Shown piece after piece: positions 54,062 to 62,743 of a stretch of 64,000 nt of DNA. Source of the DNA: CAUZIZ01 sp963579905 (GTDB lineage Bacteria > Acidobacteriota > UBA6911 > RPQK01 > JAJDTT01); the NCBI GenBank assembly GCA_963579905.1, contig CAUZIZ010000007.1, positions 5,221 to 69,220 on the forward strand, given 5' to 3'. The notes beneath the pieces were generated by a model. That model did not search any database and was not told where the DNA came from. It saw only the letters and a list, made by a program, of their open reading frames with translations. Position numbers and translations under genes: made by a program. Positions within the stretch are counted from its first letter, which is position 1; each line of letters starts with the position of its first letter.

Positions 54062-54580
54062 TTATAGACTCCGACTTTTTTTCCAGTACAACCAAAAAAT
54101 TGCCACCAACGTCTTGGCATCTACGATCTGGCCTGACTGGCACAGTTCAAGCGCTTCCTCCAACCGATACATTTCGATGGATATATCTTCGTCGAACTCA
54201 GGGTTGGGTTCCACCACCTGCATCTGGTTGCAATAGTATAAATGCAGAATCTCGTCGCAGAAGCCCGGCGTCGAATAGAAGCTGAAGAGGTGCTCCAGCT
54301 GTCCGGGACGTAGACCGGTTTCCTCTTCCAGCTCTCTAGCTGCCGCCGCTGCGGGCTTCTCACCGCCATCCAGTTTACCTGCTGGAAGCTCCAGCAGCTG
54401 CCTCTGCATAGGATACCGAAGTTGCCGAACGAAGGGGATCCTGCCATCAGGGAACTCGGCCAGTATGACGACGCCACCCGGATGGCGAACCACTTCCCGA
54501 AGGCACTCCTCACCCTGGATTTCGATCTGATCGACAATGAGTTCAACGATTTTTCCGGAGTAGATGTGCTTGCGTAGCAC
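54062..54580 (-). CDS. NUDIX hydrolase, ADP-ribose pyrophosphatase-like
   Basis: 172 residues. The full Nudix box is GKLDGGEKPAAAAARELEEETG, with the Glu residues that bind Mg (REL-EEE). VVILAEFPDGRIPFVRQLRYP and LFSFYSTPGFCDEILHLYYC fit the ADP-ribose/GDP-mannose pyrophosphatase subfamily. Last base is one before the Mrp start codon, so both are coupled; starts 3 bp after the VWFA gene. Confidence 0.92.
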   Translation of the reverse strand: MLRKHIYSGKIVELIVDQIEIQGEECLREVVRHPGGVVILAEFPDGRIPFVRQLRYPMQRQLLELPAGKLDGGEKPAAAAARELEEETGLRPGQLEHLFSFYSTPGFCDEILHLYYCNQMQVVEPNPEFDEDISIEMYRLEEALELCQSGQIVDAKTLVAIFWLYWKKSRSL

Positions 54581-54583
54581 CTA

Positions 54584-55552
54584 TTAGCTGACCTCGATGA
54601 AAATCTTACCCGGAATCTTTCGGGTATACATCTTCACCTCTCGGGCAGATTCTCGATCTTCCGATCCCGACTGGTAGAACATCACATAGTGGCTCTTCAT
54701 CTCTCGGATGATGTCAGTGTAGATCTCGTTGAGGTCCTGGAATTCCTGGGAAAAGATGGTGCGCCCGCCGAAGCGCAAGGTCTGATCTACGAAGCGGTTC
54801 TGCAAGACGATGAAGTTGTGGAACTCACGACTGATGGACCGTCGGATCGGCGACTCTCGCTTGCCCAACTTCTTCCGATAGCGCTGGATGAACCGGTTGG
54901 TATAGATGATGGGATAGATAGTGATACCCGTTTGGCGAGCTTCCGAAATCATGTCTTCGAAGTTCGCCTTGCTCGTGGTGTCTATCCCGTCCGTGATCAG
55001 CATTATCAGCTTCTTTCCCGACCGTTCCTTGAGCACGTTCTGGGCAACCCAGATCACCGAATCATGCAGGGCAGTCTGTCCGTCTGTCCTCAGATCCTCA
55101 AAGTAGGATGAGAGACTGGCAGGCTTTTCTTCCCAGTCCAGAATGACGCGTGGAGTTCTTGAGAACGCCACAAATGCCGCTTGCTCCTGCTCCAATCCAG
55201 CGAAGAAGTCCAGCGCCGTACCAAGAGCATCATCGAGGTAATTTTCGATGCTCCAGCTGGTGTCCAACATGACTACAGCGCTGATAAGTACCTCCTGCTC
55301 TTTGAGCACTGCGATATTTTGAGGCTTCCCATTCTCCAAGATGACGACGTCCTCCATGGATAGGTCGCGAATGAAGCTGCCCTCCGAATCGCGAACCAGG
55401 AAGCTGACCTGGATGTGCTCCAACTCCATGGTCACCTGGATGTTTTCAATCTGGAAATCGCCTTGATCCTTAGGGTCTTTCTCGGTGGGAACGGCAGATA
55501 CGCCTTGAAAAATCAGACCCCAGAGAACTACACAGATGCCCCATTCTCTCAT
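54584..55552 (-). CDS. VWFA-related protein (acidobacterial type), secreted
   Basis: About 322 residues from ATG 55552 (in-frame ATGs at 55564 and further are possible). Signal-like EWGICVVLWGLIFQGVSA, then VSFLVRDSEGSFIRDLSMED, VVILENGKPQNIAVL and MIDAS sequence VVMLDTSWS (D97-x-S-x-S), GQTALHDSVIW (Thr), and LIMLITDGIDTTS. Same family as the protein at 15697-16590. It heads the operon with NUDIX, Mrp and DUF971, an unusual partner for iron-sulfur genes. Confidence 0.9.
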   Translation of the reverse strand: MREWGICVVLWGLIFQGVSAVPTEKDPKDQGDFQIENIQVTMELEHIQVSFLVRDSEGSFIRDLSMEDVVILENGKPQNIAVLKEQEVLISAVVMLDTSWSIENYLDDALGTALDFFAGLEQEQAAFVAFSRTPRVILDWEEKPASLSSYFEDLRTDGQTALHDSVIWVAQNVLKERSGKKLIMLITDGIDTTSKANFEDMISEARQTGITIYPIIYTNRFIQRYRKKLGKRESPIRRSISREFHNFIVLQNRFVDQTLRFGGRTIFSQEFQDLNEIYTDIIREMKSHYVMFYQSGSEDRESAREVKMYTRKIPGKIFIEVS

Positions 55553-55833
55553 GACAAACCTCATCCCGCAGACGAACCTGAGATTACCCCATGCTAAGGC
55601 CAAGCAGTGTCAAAGACAAGTTCGATTGTGGACTGTGAGCAGCCTCGAAGACGTGACGGAAGAGTACTCCATTCTTGCAAGTGGATCACCTATCTTCGTT
55701 GGGCCCTTCCGGACGGCGCTCAGCGACCAGGCATCGGTTTGAATAGAAAGCCACATCTACGTTAAGCTTTCAGAAGGCAACCAGCCCGCATCCAATGTGA
55801 AACATTGCGCTGTGAAGTAGGTCCGACGGTCAA

Positions 55834-56388
55834 ATGAAGTATTTCAATTCACTCAACATCCTGCTGGCTGGCCTCTCTGTCTTGTTGGTAGGGTATGCGA
55901 TGATCCAGACCATCTGGAAGCCTGAAGCAAAACCGCAGCTAAACATTCCGAGTCAATCCAGCGAACCGCGTAGCTCCTCAAGGCCGACCGGTTCGCTTTC
56001 TCCGGCCACCGAGCGGAGAAATCTGGGTGCTCGACGGATCTCTGCCCCTGGTACGAGGCCACGCGACCCCATCCAGGCTCCAGGCCAGGCCGTGGCACCT
56101 GCTCCTTCGGCCAGTATCCCTGTTGGGGTGCCTCCTCGTTCTGAGACCACGAGCGTAATCTCGACTTCAGGTGCGCCCACCAACACAGGACGGGAAGCCA
56201 AGGACTCGCCCTCAGCGCAGCCTCGTCCCCAGGCCGTGGGAAAGAGCCGTCCCGCGCGTCAGACCCGTCCCCTCTCTCGACCTTATTCAGGGCGCCCGGG
56301 CTTTGCTGGAGAGGCGAAAAGAGGCAGTCAAGACGGGCCTGCGTCTCCGCCGGTGCGCTCGTCCTTTCCTGCCCAGCGCTTGCCCTGA
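55834..56388 (+). CDS. Membrane-anchored Pro/Ser-rich hypothetical protein
   Basis: 184 residues: a single helix near the start (ILLAGLSVLLVGYAMIQTIW), then a low-complexity Pro/Ser/Arg/Ala tail. No domain. It could be a stalk or tethering protein; compositional bias also fits a non-conserved ORF. Ends just ahead of a repeat family A copy. The 230 bp upstream are featureless. Confidence 0.45.
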   Translation: MKYFNSLNILLAGLSVLLVGYAMIQTIWKPEAKPQLNIPSQSSEPRSSSRPTGSLSPATERRNLGARRISAPGTRPRDPIQAPGQAVAPAPSASIPVGVPPRSETTSVISTSGAPTNTGREAKDSPSAQPRPQAVGKSRPARQTRPLSRPYSGRPGFAGEAKRGSQDGPASPPVRSSFPAQRLP

Positions 56389-56398
56389 TCTAGCTATT

Positions 56399-56669
56399 CT
56401 AAGCTGGAACTTCAAGAATTCGTCGCACGTCTGAACGTCGCACGTCTCCTGTCCTCCGAAGGTGCCACCAACGGGTGAACTACCAGCGTTACGAAGCCAA
56501 GTCCAACAGAGCCGAGAACAACTTGAGCCGTTAGCAAAATGAGCCCAGGTTCCGAGGAGAGAGCCGGACAACTCTTCCCCACGCAGTGACAGCACGATAT
56601 CGCCTATTCTCGACCAAAGTTTCGCTCTCGAATGGGGCAGCGTAGCGGAGAGGGAACTGACCTGAAACT
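56399..56669 (+). repeat. Dispersed repeat family A, near-complete copy
   Basis: Starts CTAAGCTGGAACTTCAAG and runs in variant-1 order (GAATTCGTCGCACGTC, CACCAACGGGTGAACTACC) to GAACTGACCTGAAACT; then TGCTCACTAATTCC, one of the associated words. The 3' part (CGATATCGCCTATTCTCGAC) is the same alternative found at 36863, so copies are mosaics. Confidence 0.8.
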
Positions 56670-56684
56670 GCTCACTAATTCCAG

Positions 56685-58025
56685 CTACCCCTGACGTAGG
56701 GCCTCGACGGGATCGACGCGGGCCGCTCGGTTGGCGGGAAGAACCCCAGAAAGGAGGCTGAAGAGCACCGCGAACGCGACTGCACCCGCTAGCAGCCACA
56801 CCGGATAAGCGAAGAGCTCGGGGACCTCTAAAATACCATTCCTCGCAAAATAGCGGACGATAAAAACGGAGGCTATTCGGGTCAAACCCCATCCTGCAAG
56901 AAGTCCCAACAGGCCTCCCAGCAGCCCAGCGAGGCTTGCCTCTACCAGAAAGATCCTTCGCACGTCGGCGTCCGTTCCTCCGATCGCCTTCATGATGCCG
57001 ATGACCTTTCTACGCTCGAGGACAGACATCACGAGGACATTCGCGATGCCCAATGAAGCAACCACCAGTGCGATCGTTCCCAACACCGACAGAATAACCT
57101 CCAGGATCATGAAGGCCTCCTGTATCCGCTTCATCTCGTCTGCGATGGCAAAGGTCGTCAGACCCCATGACTCGACTTCCTTGCGGACGTTCTCCAGGCT
57201 CACAAGGTCCTTGACTCGGACGTCCACGCTATCGAACTCGCGTCCTCTGCCCTGTTCCTGCGATATGACGGCGGTTAAGGCAGACCTTCCACTCAGACTC
57301 TGTTTCCACAGCGGCCTTGCTTCATCCAGTGGAATCACCACGCCTCGGTAGAAAGGATTGCGTTGGGTGACCAGCAAGCGGGGCAGGACCCCGACCACAT
57401 CGAAGGGGATACGGACGGTTTCGAAGGGGAGCTCGTCTTCCGACTCGACCCGGCGCAGACGATCCGTGAGCACGTCGATGGTCTGGCCCAGTGAGGTCTC
57501 CGGAGGATCGAATCCAAGTCTGCGGGCGACCCGGACGGTCAGCACGATCTCGCGCCCCTGCGTCCCAGTGAGGAACCGTCCCTGGGTGATCTTTGAGTAG
57601 GGTGACAGTGGAGCTACATGGGGACCGGCTCCTCGGATTCGGGTGAGATAGCTCTTTCCATTGCGCTCCAGGCGAGCTGGAAAACGAATGTCCTCCTGGA
57701 CACTGACAACGCCTGCTAACTGTGAAACGCGCTTCACCAAGGACTCGTTCAGCGAGGGCCGTTCGGTTTGATTCGTTTCGCTTGATTCTTCTTCACGGTA
57801 ATCTCTCAGAGTTTGTGCTCGCCCCGAACCCAGAATCTGGAAGGAGGTGAAGACCTCCCTGACCTCGAGGTTACCTACGGTCTGCTCACGCAGACCTGCG
57901 CCGAAGCTCACCATCGCTACCAGCGTGGCAATGGCGATCAAGACTCCTAGACAAGTCAACGTGAAGCGCAGGCGAGCCTGCCCCACACTCCGAAAGGCAA
58001 TCTGGAAAACATCACGCCAGGGCAT
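56685..58025 (-). CDS. MacB/FtsX-type ABC transporter permease
   Basis: 446 residues. Four hydrophobic helices: one near the start (RLRFTLTCLGVLIAIATLVAMVSFGAG) and three at the end (VILSVLGTIALVVASLGIANVLVM, GLLGGLLGLLAGWGLT, LLAGAVAFAVLFSLLSGVLPA), around a 250-residue periplasmic MacB_PCD domain. The signature RKVIGIMKAIGGTD follows helix two. It shares a TGATG overlap with the ATPase gene, giving a complete exporter of the LolCDE/MacAB class; no MacA adaptor is next to it. Confidence 0.9.
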   Translation of the reverse strand: MPWRDVFQIAFRSVGQARLRFTLTCLGVLIAIATLVAMVSFGAGLREQTVGNLEVREVFTSFQILGSGRAQTLRDYREEESSETNQTERPSLNESLVKRVSQLAGVVSVQEDIRFPARLERNGKSYLTRIRGAGPHVAPLSPYSKITQGRFLTGTQGREIVLTVRVARRLGFDPPETSLGQTIDVLTDRLRRVESEDELPFETVRIPFDVVGVLPRLLVTQRNPFYRGVVIPLDEARPLWKQSLSGRSALTAVISQEQGRGREFDSVDVRVKDLVSLENVRKEVESWGLTTFAIADEMKRIQEAFMILEVILSVLGTIALVVASLGIANVLVMSVLERRKVIGIMKAIGGTDADVRRIFLVEASLAGLLGGLLGLLAGWGLTRIASVFIVRYFARNGILEVPELFAYPVWLLAGAVAFAVLFSLLSGVLPANRAARVDPVEALRQG

Positions 58026-58747
58026 CAGAGAAGCGCACTCTCATTCTTTGAAGCACTCTCTACATTCTCTTCAGAGTCCAGCCTGCCATCGCTTAGCCGA
58101 ATGAACCGGTCAACGTAGCTCGAGAACAGCTCCTTTTCATGGGTGACGCAGATGAGGGTATGTCCCTGCGCGTGGAGATTCTGGAAGATTCCGAGTATCT
58201 CCTCCGCGGTGGAGCTGTCAAGGTTGCCAGTCGGCTCATCCGCCAACAGGAACCCAGGGCTGTTGGCGAGGGCTCGGGCGATTGCAACCCGCTGCTGCTC
58301 ACCCCCTGACAGCTCGGCCGGAAGATGAGTGGCTCGGTCAGCGAGACTCACAGTATCCAGTAGATCAGACGCCCGGGCAGCACGTTGACCGCTTCCCACT
58401 CCGGCGAAGGCCATGGCAAGTTCGACGTTTTCCCTGGCGGTCATCGTAGGGACTAAATGAAAAGACTGGAACACAATACCCACCGTGCGTTGTCGATGCC
58501 AGGCCAGTTCAGCAGGCGTCATCTCGCCCAGATTCCTATCATCGATCCACAGGAATCCCGAGGTTGGACGGTCAAGTCCCGCCAATAGATTCAGCAAGGT
58601 CGACTTACCGGAACCAGAGCGTCCCACTATGCCCAGAAATTCTCCGGACCGGACCTCGAAAGACACGCCGTCCAACGCGTTGATCGTATTCCCACCCAGG
58701 GTATAGCTTCTGGTCAAGTTCTCAGCCCGCAGTCCAGTCACGTGCAA
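58025..58747 (-). CDS. ABC transporter ATPase, LolD/MacB class
   Basis: 240 residues. Walker A GRSGSGKST, Q-loop FQSFHLVPTMT, signature ELSGGEQQRVAIARALANSP, Walker B FLLADEPTGNLD and H-loop LICVTHEKEL are all intact. The start is TTG at 58747 with GATGAGGTC upstream, or GTG at 58741. Energises the adjacent permease for export of a lipoprotein, peptide or lipid. Confidence 0.93.
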   Translation of the reverse strand: MHVTGLRAENLTRSYTLGGNTINALDGVSFEVRSGEFLGIVGRSGSGKSTLLNLLAGLDRPTSGFLWIDDRNLGEMTPAELAWHRQRTVGIVFQSFHLVPTMTARENVELAMAFAGVGSGQRAARASDLLDTVSLADRATHLPAELSGGEQQRVAIARALANSPGFLLADEPTGNLDSSTAEEILGIFQNLHAQGHTLICVTHEKELFSSYVDRFIRLSDGRLDSEENVESASKNESALL

Positions 58748-58956
58748 GACCTCATCAATTCAGCCGGTGCGCCAGTGGTCTTCCGGTAGCCATAGCTCCC
58801 CCTCATTGTCACTCATTTGTGACTGCCACCGCCAGTACCCGTTTCTCATTCGATCGCTCTCCCTTCAGAGTTTGGCATCACTCCCGAATCAAGGTGGTCG
58901 CTACGCTTCCCCGGTCGATCTTGAAAGATCACGCTATTTGCGTAATGATCCCGGTC

Positions 58957-59793
58957 ATGACGTCGATTTTATGCTCCCTTCTGCTTGCTCTGGCGGTCTT
59001 GGCCCCAGACGTTCAGGAGAAGCAAGACCTACGTTACTACGAGGGCTCGGGATCCCACTCGAAAAAACACCTTCTCAATCTTTATCTTCCAGTGGACAGG
59101 AAGGATCCTCCAATCGTGATCTTTGTACACGGAGGATCTTGGAAGCGCGGAGATAAGGATGCATACGGCGGCGCCTATGCGAGGTTGGGTCGGAGCCTGG
59201 CAGGAACCGGCCTTGCCGTGGCGATTATCAACTACCGCCTTTCTCCTGGAGTACGCCACCCAGAGCACGCGCGCGATGTTGCCAGAGCGCTGGCCTGGGT
59301 TCACAAGCAGTCGAATGTCTATGGCTGGAATCAGAAGAAGATATTCTTGATGGGCCATTCGGCCGGAGCACACCTAGCTTCCCTCGTAGCTGTGGATCCC
59401 TTCTACCTGGCCGAGCAGGGACTGAAGCCGAACGTGGTTCGGGGAGTCGTAGCGATCAGTGGGGTCTATGATCTGGAACTTACCGGCATCTCGGGTCAGT
59501 TTTTGTACGAATCGGTGTTTAGCACCGAGCGCCAGATGCTGCGGAAGGCTTCCCCGACTTCGCAGGTGGGGACCCGGCCCGCTCCTTTCCTTCTGCTCTA
59601 TGCCGAAGAGGACTATGTAACAGCCGACTTCCAGGCCCGCCGATTCGAGAAGGCATTGAAAGCGGCTGGAGGCAAGGCCACCACCCACGCTGTTGCTGAC
59701 CGCAACCATGTGAACATCGTCGTGGGAGTGGCAAAAAAGGGAGATCCGGTACAGGAAAAAGTCTTGGCCTTCATCAATCGCCTGGCTCCCTAG
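58957..59793 (+). CDS. Alpha/beta hydrolase (esterase), secreted
   Basis: 278 residues from ATG 58957; the upstream frame extension lacks a signal. Signal-like SILCSLLLALAVLAPD, then VIFVHGGSWKRGDKDAYG (HGG oxyanion), INYRLSP, FLMGHSAGAHLASLVA (Ser nucleophile, G-x-S-x-G), and a C-terminal Asp/His pair (EEDYVTADF, NHVNIV). It fits the BD-FAE/kynurenine-formamidase-like esterase group. Substrate unknown. Confidence 0.88.
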   Translation: MTSILCSLLLALAVLAPDVQEKQDLRYYEGSGSHSKKHLLNLYLPVDRKDPPIVIFVHGGSWKRGDKDAYGGAYARLGRSLAGTGLAVAIINYRLSPGVRHPEHARDVARALAWVHKQSNVYGWNQKKIFLMGHSAGAHLASLVAVDPFYLAEQGLKPNVVRGVVAISGVYDLELTGISGQFLYESVFSTERQMLRKASPTSQVGTRPAPFLLLYAEEDYVTADFQARRFEKALKAAGGKATTHAVADRNHVNIVVGVAKKGDPVQEKVLAFINRLAP

Positions 59794-59823
59794 GATTCAA
59801 TTTGAAACGGAACACATAGCTGC

Positions 59824-60429
59824 ATGTCTTCCTCCGACCCTATCCTCCAGGGGAAGCTTATCTGGGCGGGAGAACACTGGATCAATTATCTGCGACCAGC
59901 TGGTGCGGACACCGATAGCGCTCAGCTGAGCCTGTATCACAGCAGTTACAGTCCAGCGGGGGAAGGAAACGTCGCCTTCGTCATCATCCCAGGCGTCCTG
60001 GAAGCGGTATGTACCGACAACCGGGATCTTGTGGAATTCATTCTCGAAACCATGATCCGAGGCAAGAACGCATCCCTCGACCGAGAACTTGCCGTCTTCG
60101 ATGCAGCGTTTCGGCGTGGTGGAGATATTTGCCAGGCGCCTTCCTGGCGCATCGAGCTTCCCGAGCATCTTCTTGAGGCTTCCTGGAGCGAGCTCGGCGA
60201 GCCCGTCATGGTCTATCGTTCGGACCGTACGATCCAGCGGCGGCGGCCCGCCTTTACTCTGCTCTTCTTCGCCCAGGAGGGGGAGATTCGCTGGGATGGA
60301 ACTTCGCTTCCGGGAAGTCCCTACAGTCGCGACATCTGGCGAGAGGCGCTCGGCGGAGACGCACGGAGTTCGTGTGTTCTTGCACTCGCTGAGACCATGA
60401 TCCAGCCGCCAGCCAAATCAAGCAGTTAG
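59824..60429 (+). CDS. Hypothetical protein
   Basis: 201 residues with no signal peptide or recognised domain. Text such as KLIWAGEHWINYLRPAGADT, GEGNVAFVIIPGVLEAVCTDNRDLVEFI and RRRPAFTLLFFAQEGEIRWDG is globular and codon-like, so it is probably real. It is 30 bp after the esterase and may be cotranscribed, but no ribosome site is visible. Confidence 0.6.
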   Translation: MSSSDPILQGKLIWAGEHWINYLRPAGADTDSAQLSLYHSSYSPAGEGNVAFVIIPGVLEAVCTDNRDLVEFILETMIRGKNASLDRELAVFDAAFRRGGDICQAPSWRIELPEHLLEASWSELGEPVMVYRSDRTIQRRRPAFTLLFFAQEGEIRWDGTSLPGSPYSRDIWREALGGDARSSCVLALAETMIQPPAKSSS

Positions 60430-60519
60430 AGAGTATGAAGGGTTTTCTGAAGTAGACTGGCGTATTTTCTGGCCGCACTCCAGCTCCCACTGCAATTCGA
60501 TCAGAATATTCTAAAGTTT

Positions 60520-60888
60520 GTGTTTCGACTGCGATACGAACCTCAGGAGCTGATCCTGGCAAAGACAGCGACGCGCTGGCCAAAGGAACGAGGTTCTCAC
60601 GGCCAGCGCGATCTACTCCAACACGTGAGAATCGATCGATTGAACCTCGCCACTAACCGTAATCTCGATTACAAGAGGACACCCTCAATCCTGGGTGAGC
60701 AAGACGAGTGGGCGCTGGTCCTTCAGGTGCGAGAGGCCGTAGACGTAGTCCTGGAAAGCGCCGCCGAGCAGATGGGCGTGGATAAATCGGCCCTGGCAAG
60801 AATCCTTCGGAAGAACGGCCTCCTGAGTCAGCCAGGCAGCTCACCACTCGAGACCCACTATCTGGATCAGTGGAACCTGAGAAGATGA
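60520..60888 (+). CDS. Hypothetical protein (uncertain)
   Basis: An ORF of 122 codons; its second half EWALVLQVREAVDVVLESAAEQMGVDKSALARILRKNGLL is helical and slightly like a DNA-binding helix-turn-helix, but no family matches. The first half looks less like protein. It may be a remnant. Region 60430-60519 between the previous gene and this one shows nothing. Confidence 0.35.
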   Translation: MFRLRYEPQELILAKTATRWPKERGSHGQRDLLQHVRIDRLNLATNRNLDYKRTPSILGEQDEWALVLQVREAVDVVLESAAEQMGVDKSALARILRKNGLLSQPGSSPLETHYLDQWNLRR

Positions 60889-60914
60889 GCTCACCTCTGT
60901 GTTAATCTTCCCGC

Positions 60915-61811
60915 GTGTGTTCCCAGCCCGATTCTTCTAATTGGAGGGCGTCACTGCACGGTGGGCACTCTGGTGAGTACTGTGAGCACGCCCAGGGGAC
61001 CCTGGCCCAGGTCCTCGATTCAGCACTAGCTGCCGGATACGAAACCTTCGGCGTCAGCGAGCATGCCCCTCGTCTCGAAGAGAGATTCCTATACCCCAGT
61101 GAGGTTGCGAAGGGGTGGAGCTTGGATCGACTCAAGAATGACTTCGAACGCTATGCCAGGGCTCTTCCGTCACTGGTAGAGGAGTATCGTGGTCGGCTTT
61201 CAGTCCTTCGCGGATTCGAGGCAGAAGTAGTCCCCCAGGTCTCTTATGTTGAAATTATGCGGGGATATCGTAGGCGCTTCGATTTCGACTACATGGTGGG
61301 ATCGGTGCACTTCGTCGACGAGATCGCAATTGATGGGGAACTGGATGAATTCGAGCGAGCCCTGGAGGGCCAGTCTGGGCTCGAACGACTGGCCGTTCGC
61401 TACTACGACACCGTTTCGGAGATGGTGGAGTCGCTGAGACCGGAAGTTGTTGGACATCTGGACCTGATCAGGTTACACGGCCGGCGCTTCGGCTCGCTCG
61501 ACTCTTCAGCGGTTCGCAGGGCAGCCGAGTCGACTCTCGAAGTCGTCCGACGGCACGACTGCATTCTGGACTTGAACACGGCAGCCTACCGAAAGGGGTT
61601 GGGTGTCCCCTATCCGGCGCCCTGGTTGGTGAAACGGGCACAGCTCTTGGGAATCGACTTCTGCTTCGGAGACGACAGCCATTCGCCTGCCGATGTCGGA
61701 GCCGGACTCGAGACCGCCCGCTCCTATCTTCTGCAGCATGGAGTAGATCACATCACCACCCTCGTCTCGGAGGGTCGGTCCCTGGGCCGGAAGAAGATCC
61801 CGCTCGATTAA
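60915..61811 (+). CDS. hisK: Histidinol-phosphatase, PHP family
   Basis: 298 residues from GTG 60915. PHP-domain metal motifs: SLHGGHSGEYC (HxH-type, as in the hisK subgroup), FGVSEHAPRLEE, VGSVHF, VVGHLDLIRLHG, and GDDSHSPADVG. This class removes phosphate from histidinol phosphate in histidine synthesis and does not resemble HisB. Related PHP phosphatases act on other phosphomonoesters, so the assignment rests on the motif order. hisE-hisG is 53 kb away. Confidence 0.85.
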   Translation: MCSQPDSSNWRASLHGGHSGEYCEHAQGTLAQVLDSALAAGYETFGVSEHAPRLEERFLYPSEVAKGWSLDRLKNDFERYARALPSLVEEYRGRLSVLRGFEAEVVPQVSYVEIMRGYRRRFDFDYMVGSVHFVDEIAIDGELDEFERALEGQSGLERLAVRYYDTVSEMVESLRPEVVGHLDLIRLHGRRFGSLDSSAVRRAAESTLEVVRRHDCILDLNTAAYRKGLGVPYPAPWLVKRAQLLGIDFCFGDDSHSPADVGAGLETARSYLLQHGVDHITTLVSEGRSLGRKKIPLD

Positions 61812-61847
61812 TGCGACAAATCTCCAACGCCTCGCTCGCGCTTCAGG

Positions 61848-62054
61848 CTCCCCAGACTCTTGTCACGACCTGAGGGTGAACTACCAGTATGACAAAGCCG
61901 AGTCCGTCAGAGCCGCGAACGACTTGAGTCGTTAGCAAGATGAGCCCAGGTTCCGAGGAGAGAGCCGGACAACAGCACAATCTCCCAGTAACCGGAAGTT
62001 TCTTTCTCGAATGGGGCCAGGGCTTCCTGGGGGCGTGACTGACCTGAAACTTCG
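61848..62054 (+). repeat. Dispersed repeat family A, copy with 5' variant 2
   Basis: Begins CTCCCCAGACTCTTGTCACG and then enters the common core at GGTGAACTACCAGTATGACA, ending CTGACCTGAAACTTC. The same 5' block ends the reverse copy at 36789-37026, establishing a second subfamily. Confidence 0.85.
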
Positions 62055-62199
62055 ACAAGTCGGTCGCCAGTCGCAGGCTGCTGAGGCATTTATTGAGGAA
62101 TATCAGGCTGAGTTTTCGTCGAGAGCAAAGAGTACGCAATGATTAGCATCTGCTATACTCCCGGAAATCGTTTTCTAGCTTTTCCAACAAAGGGGTGCA

Positions 62200-62674
62200 G
62201 TGTCCAGTACTGACTCAGACTGGGGACCTGTCGGATCGGACCGTTTCTCCACCACCCACTGGAGTGTTGTCCTGGCGGCTGCTGGTGGTCAAGATGACAA
62301 GTCCCAAAAGGCCTTGCCACCCTGTGCGAAATCTATTGGTATCCGATCTACGCCTATGTGCGGCGCAAGGGCTACGATACCGAGTCGGCCCGGGATCTCA
62401 CGCAGGGGTTTTTCACCCGGTTCCTTGAAAAGGACTCGTTCCGGGCGGCCAGACGAGAACGAGGTAAGTTTCGCTATTTCCTCCTGGAATCGATGAAACA
62501 CTATCTGTCCAACGAACACGATCGGACACAGGCGGAAAAACGCGGAGGCTCGAATCCACCGTTGTCTCTCGATTTTGAGATGGGGGAAGGGCGCTACCGG
62601 ATTGAACCCGCTCACGAGATGACACCAGAGCGCCTTTTGAGAAGCAATGGGCTCTGACGGACCTGGACTCGTAA
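62200..62674 (+). pseudogene. ECF-type RNA polymerase sigma factor, frameshifted and truncated
   Basis: Begins (GTG 62200) DSDWGPVGSDRFSTTHWSVVLAAAGGQDDKS, the start of a planctomycete/acidobacterial-type ECF sigma. A one-base loss near 62315 sends the frame off; the right continuation is ATLCEIYWYPIYAYVRRKGYD, then TESARDLTQGFFTRFLEKDSF (region 2). A second shift near 62632 restores FEKQWALTDLD, after which a repeat family A fragment takes over. Region 4 is absent, so the protein cannot bind the -35 element. Confidence 0.8.
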
Positions 62675-62690
62675 TACTGCTAGTCCACCC
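62648..62690 (-). repeat. Dispersed repeat family A, 43 bp fragment
   Basis: GGCTCTGACGGACCTGGACT, then TAATACTGCTAGTCCACC, matches the reverse strand of the core. It begins inside the broken sigma gene, so it overlaps the junction that removed region 4. Confidence 0.7.
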
Positions 62691-62743
62691 CACTCGCGAC
62701 ACCCCTGGCTTCGGCTGTTTCCGGACTGCTCACTGCTCACGTT

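Noticed and set aside
60520..60888. HTH DNA-binding protein
   Set aside because: Only a short helical stretch suggests it; the rest has no match to a known regulator, so no function is assigned.
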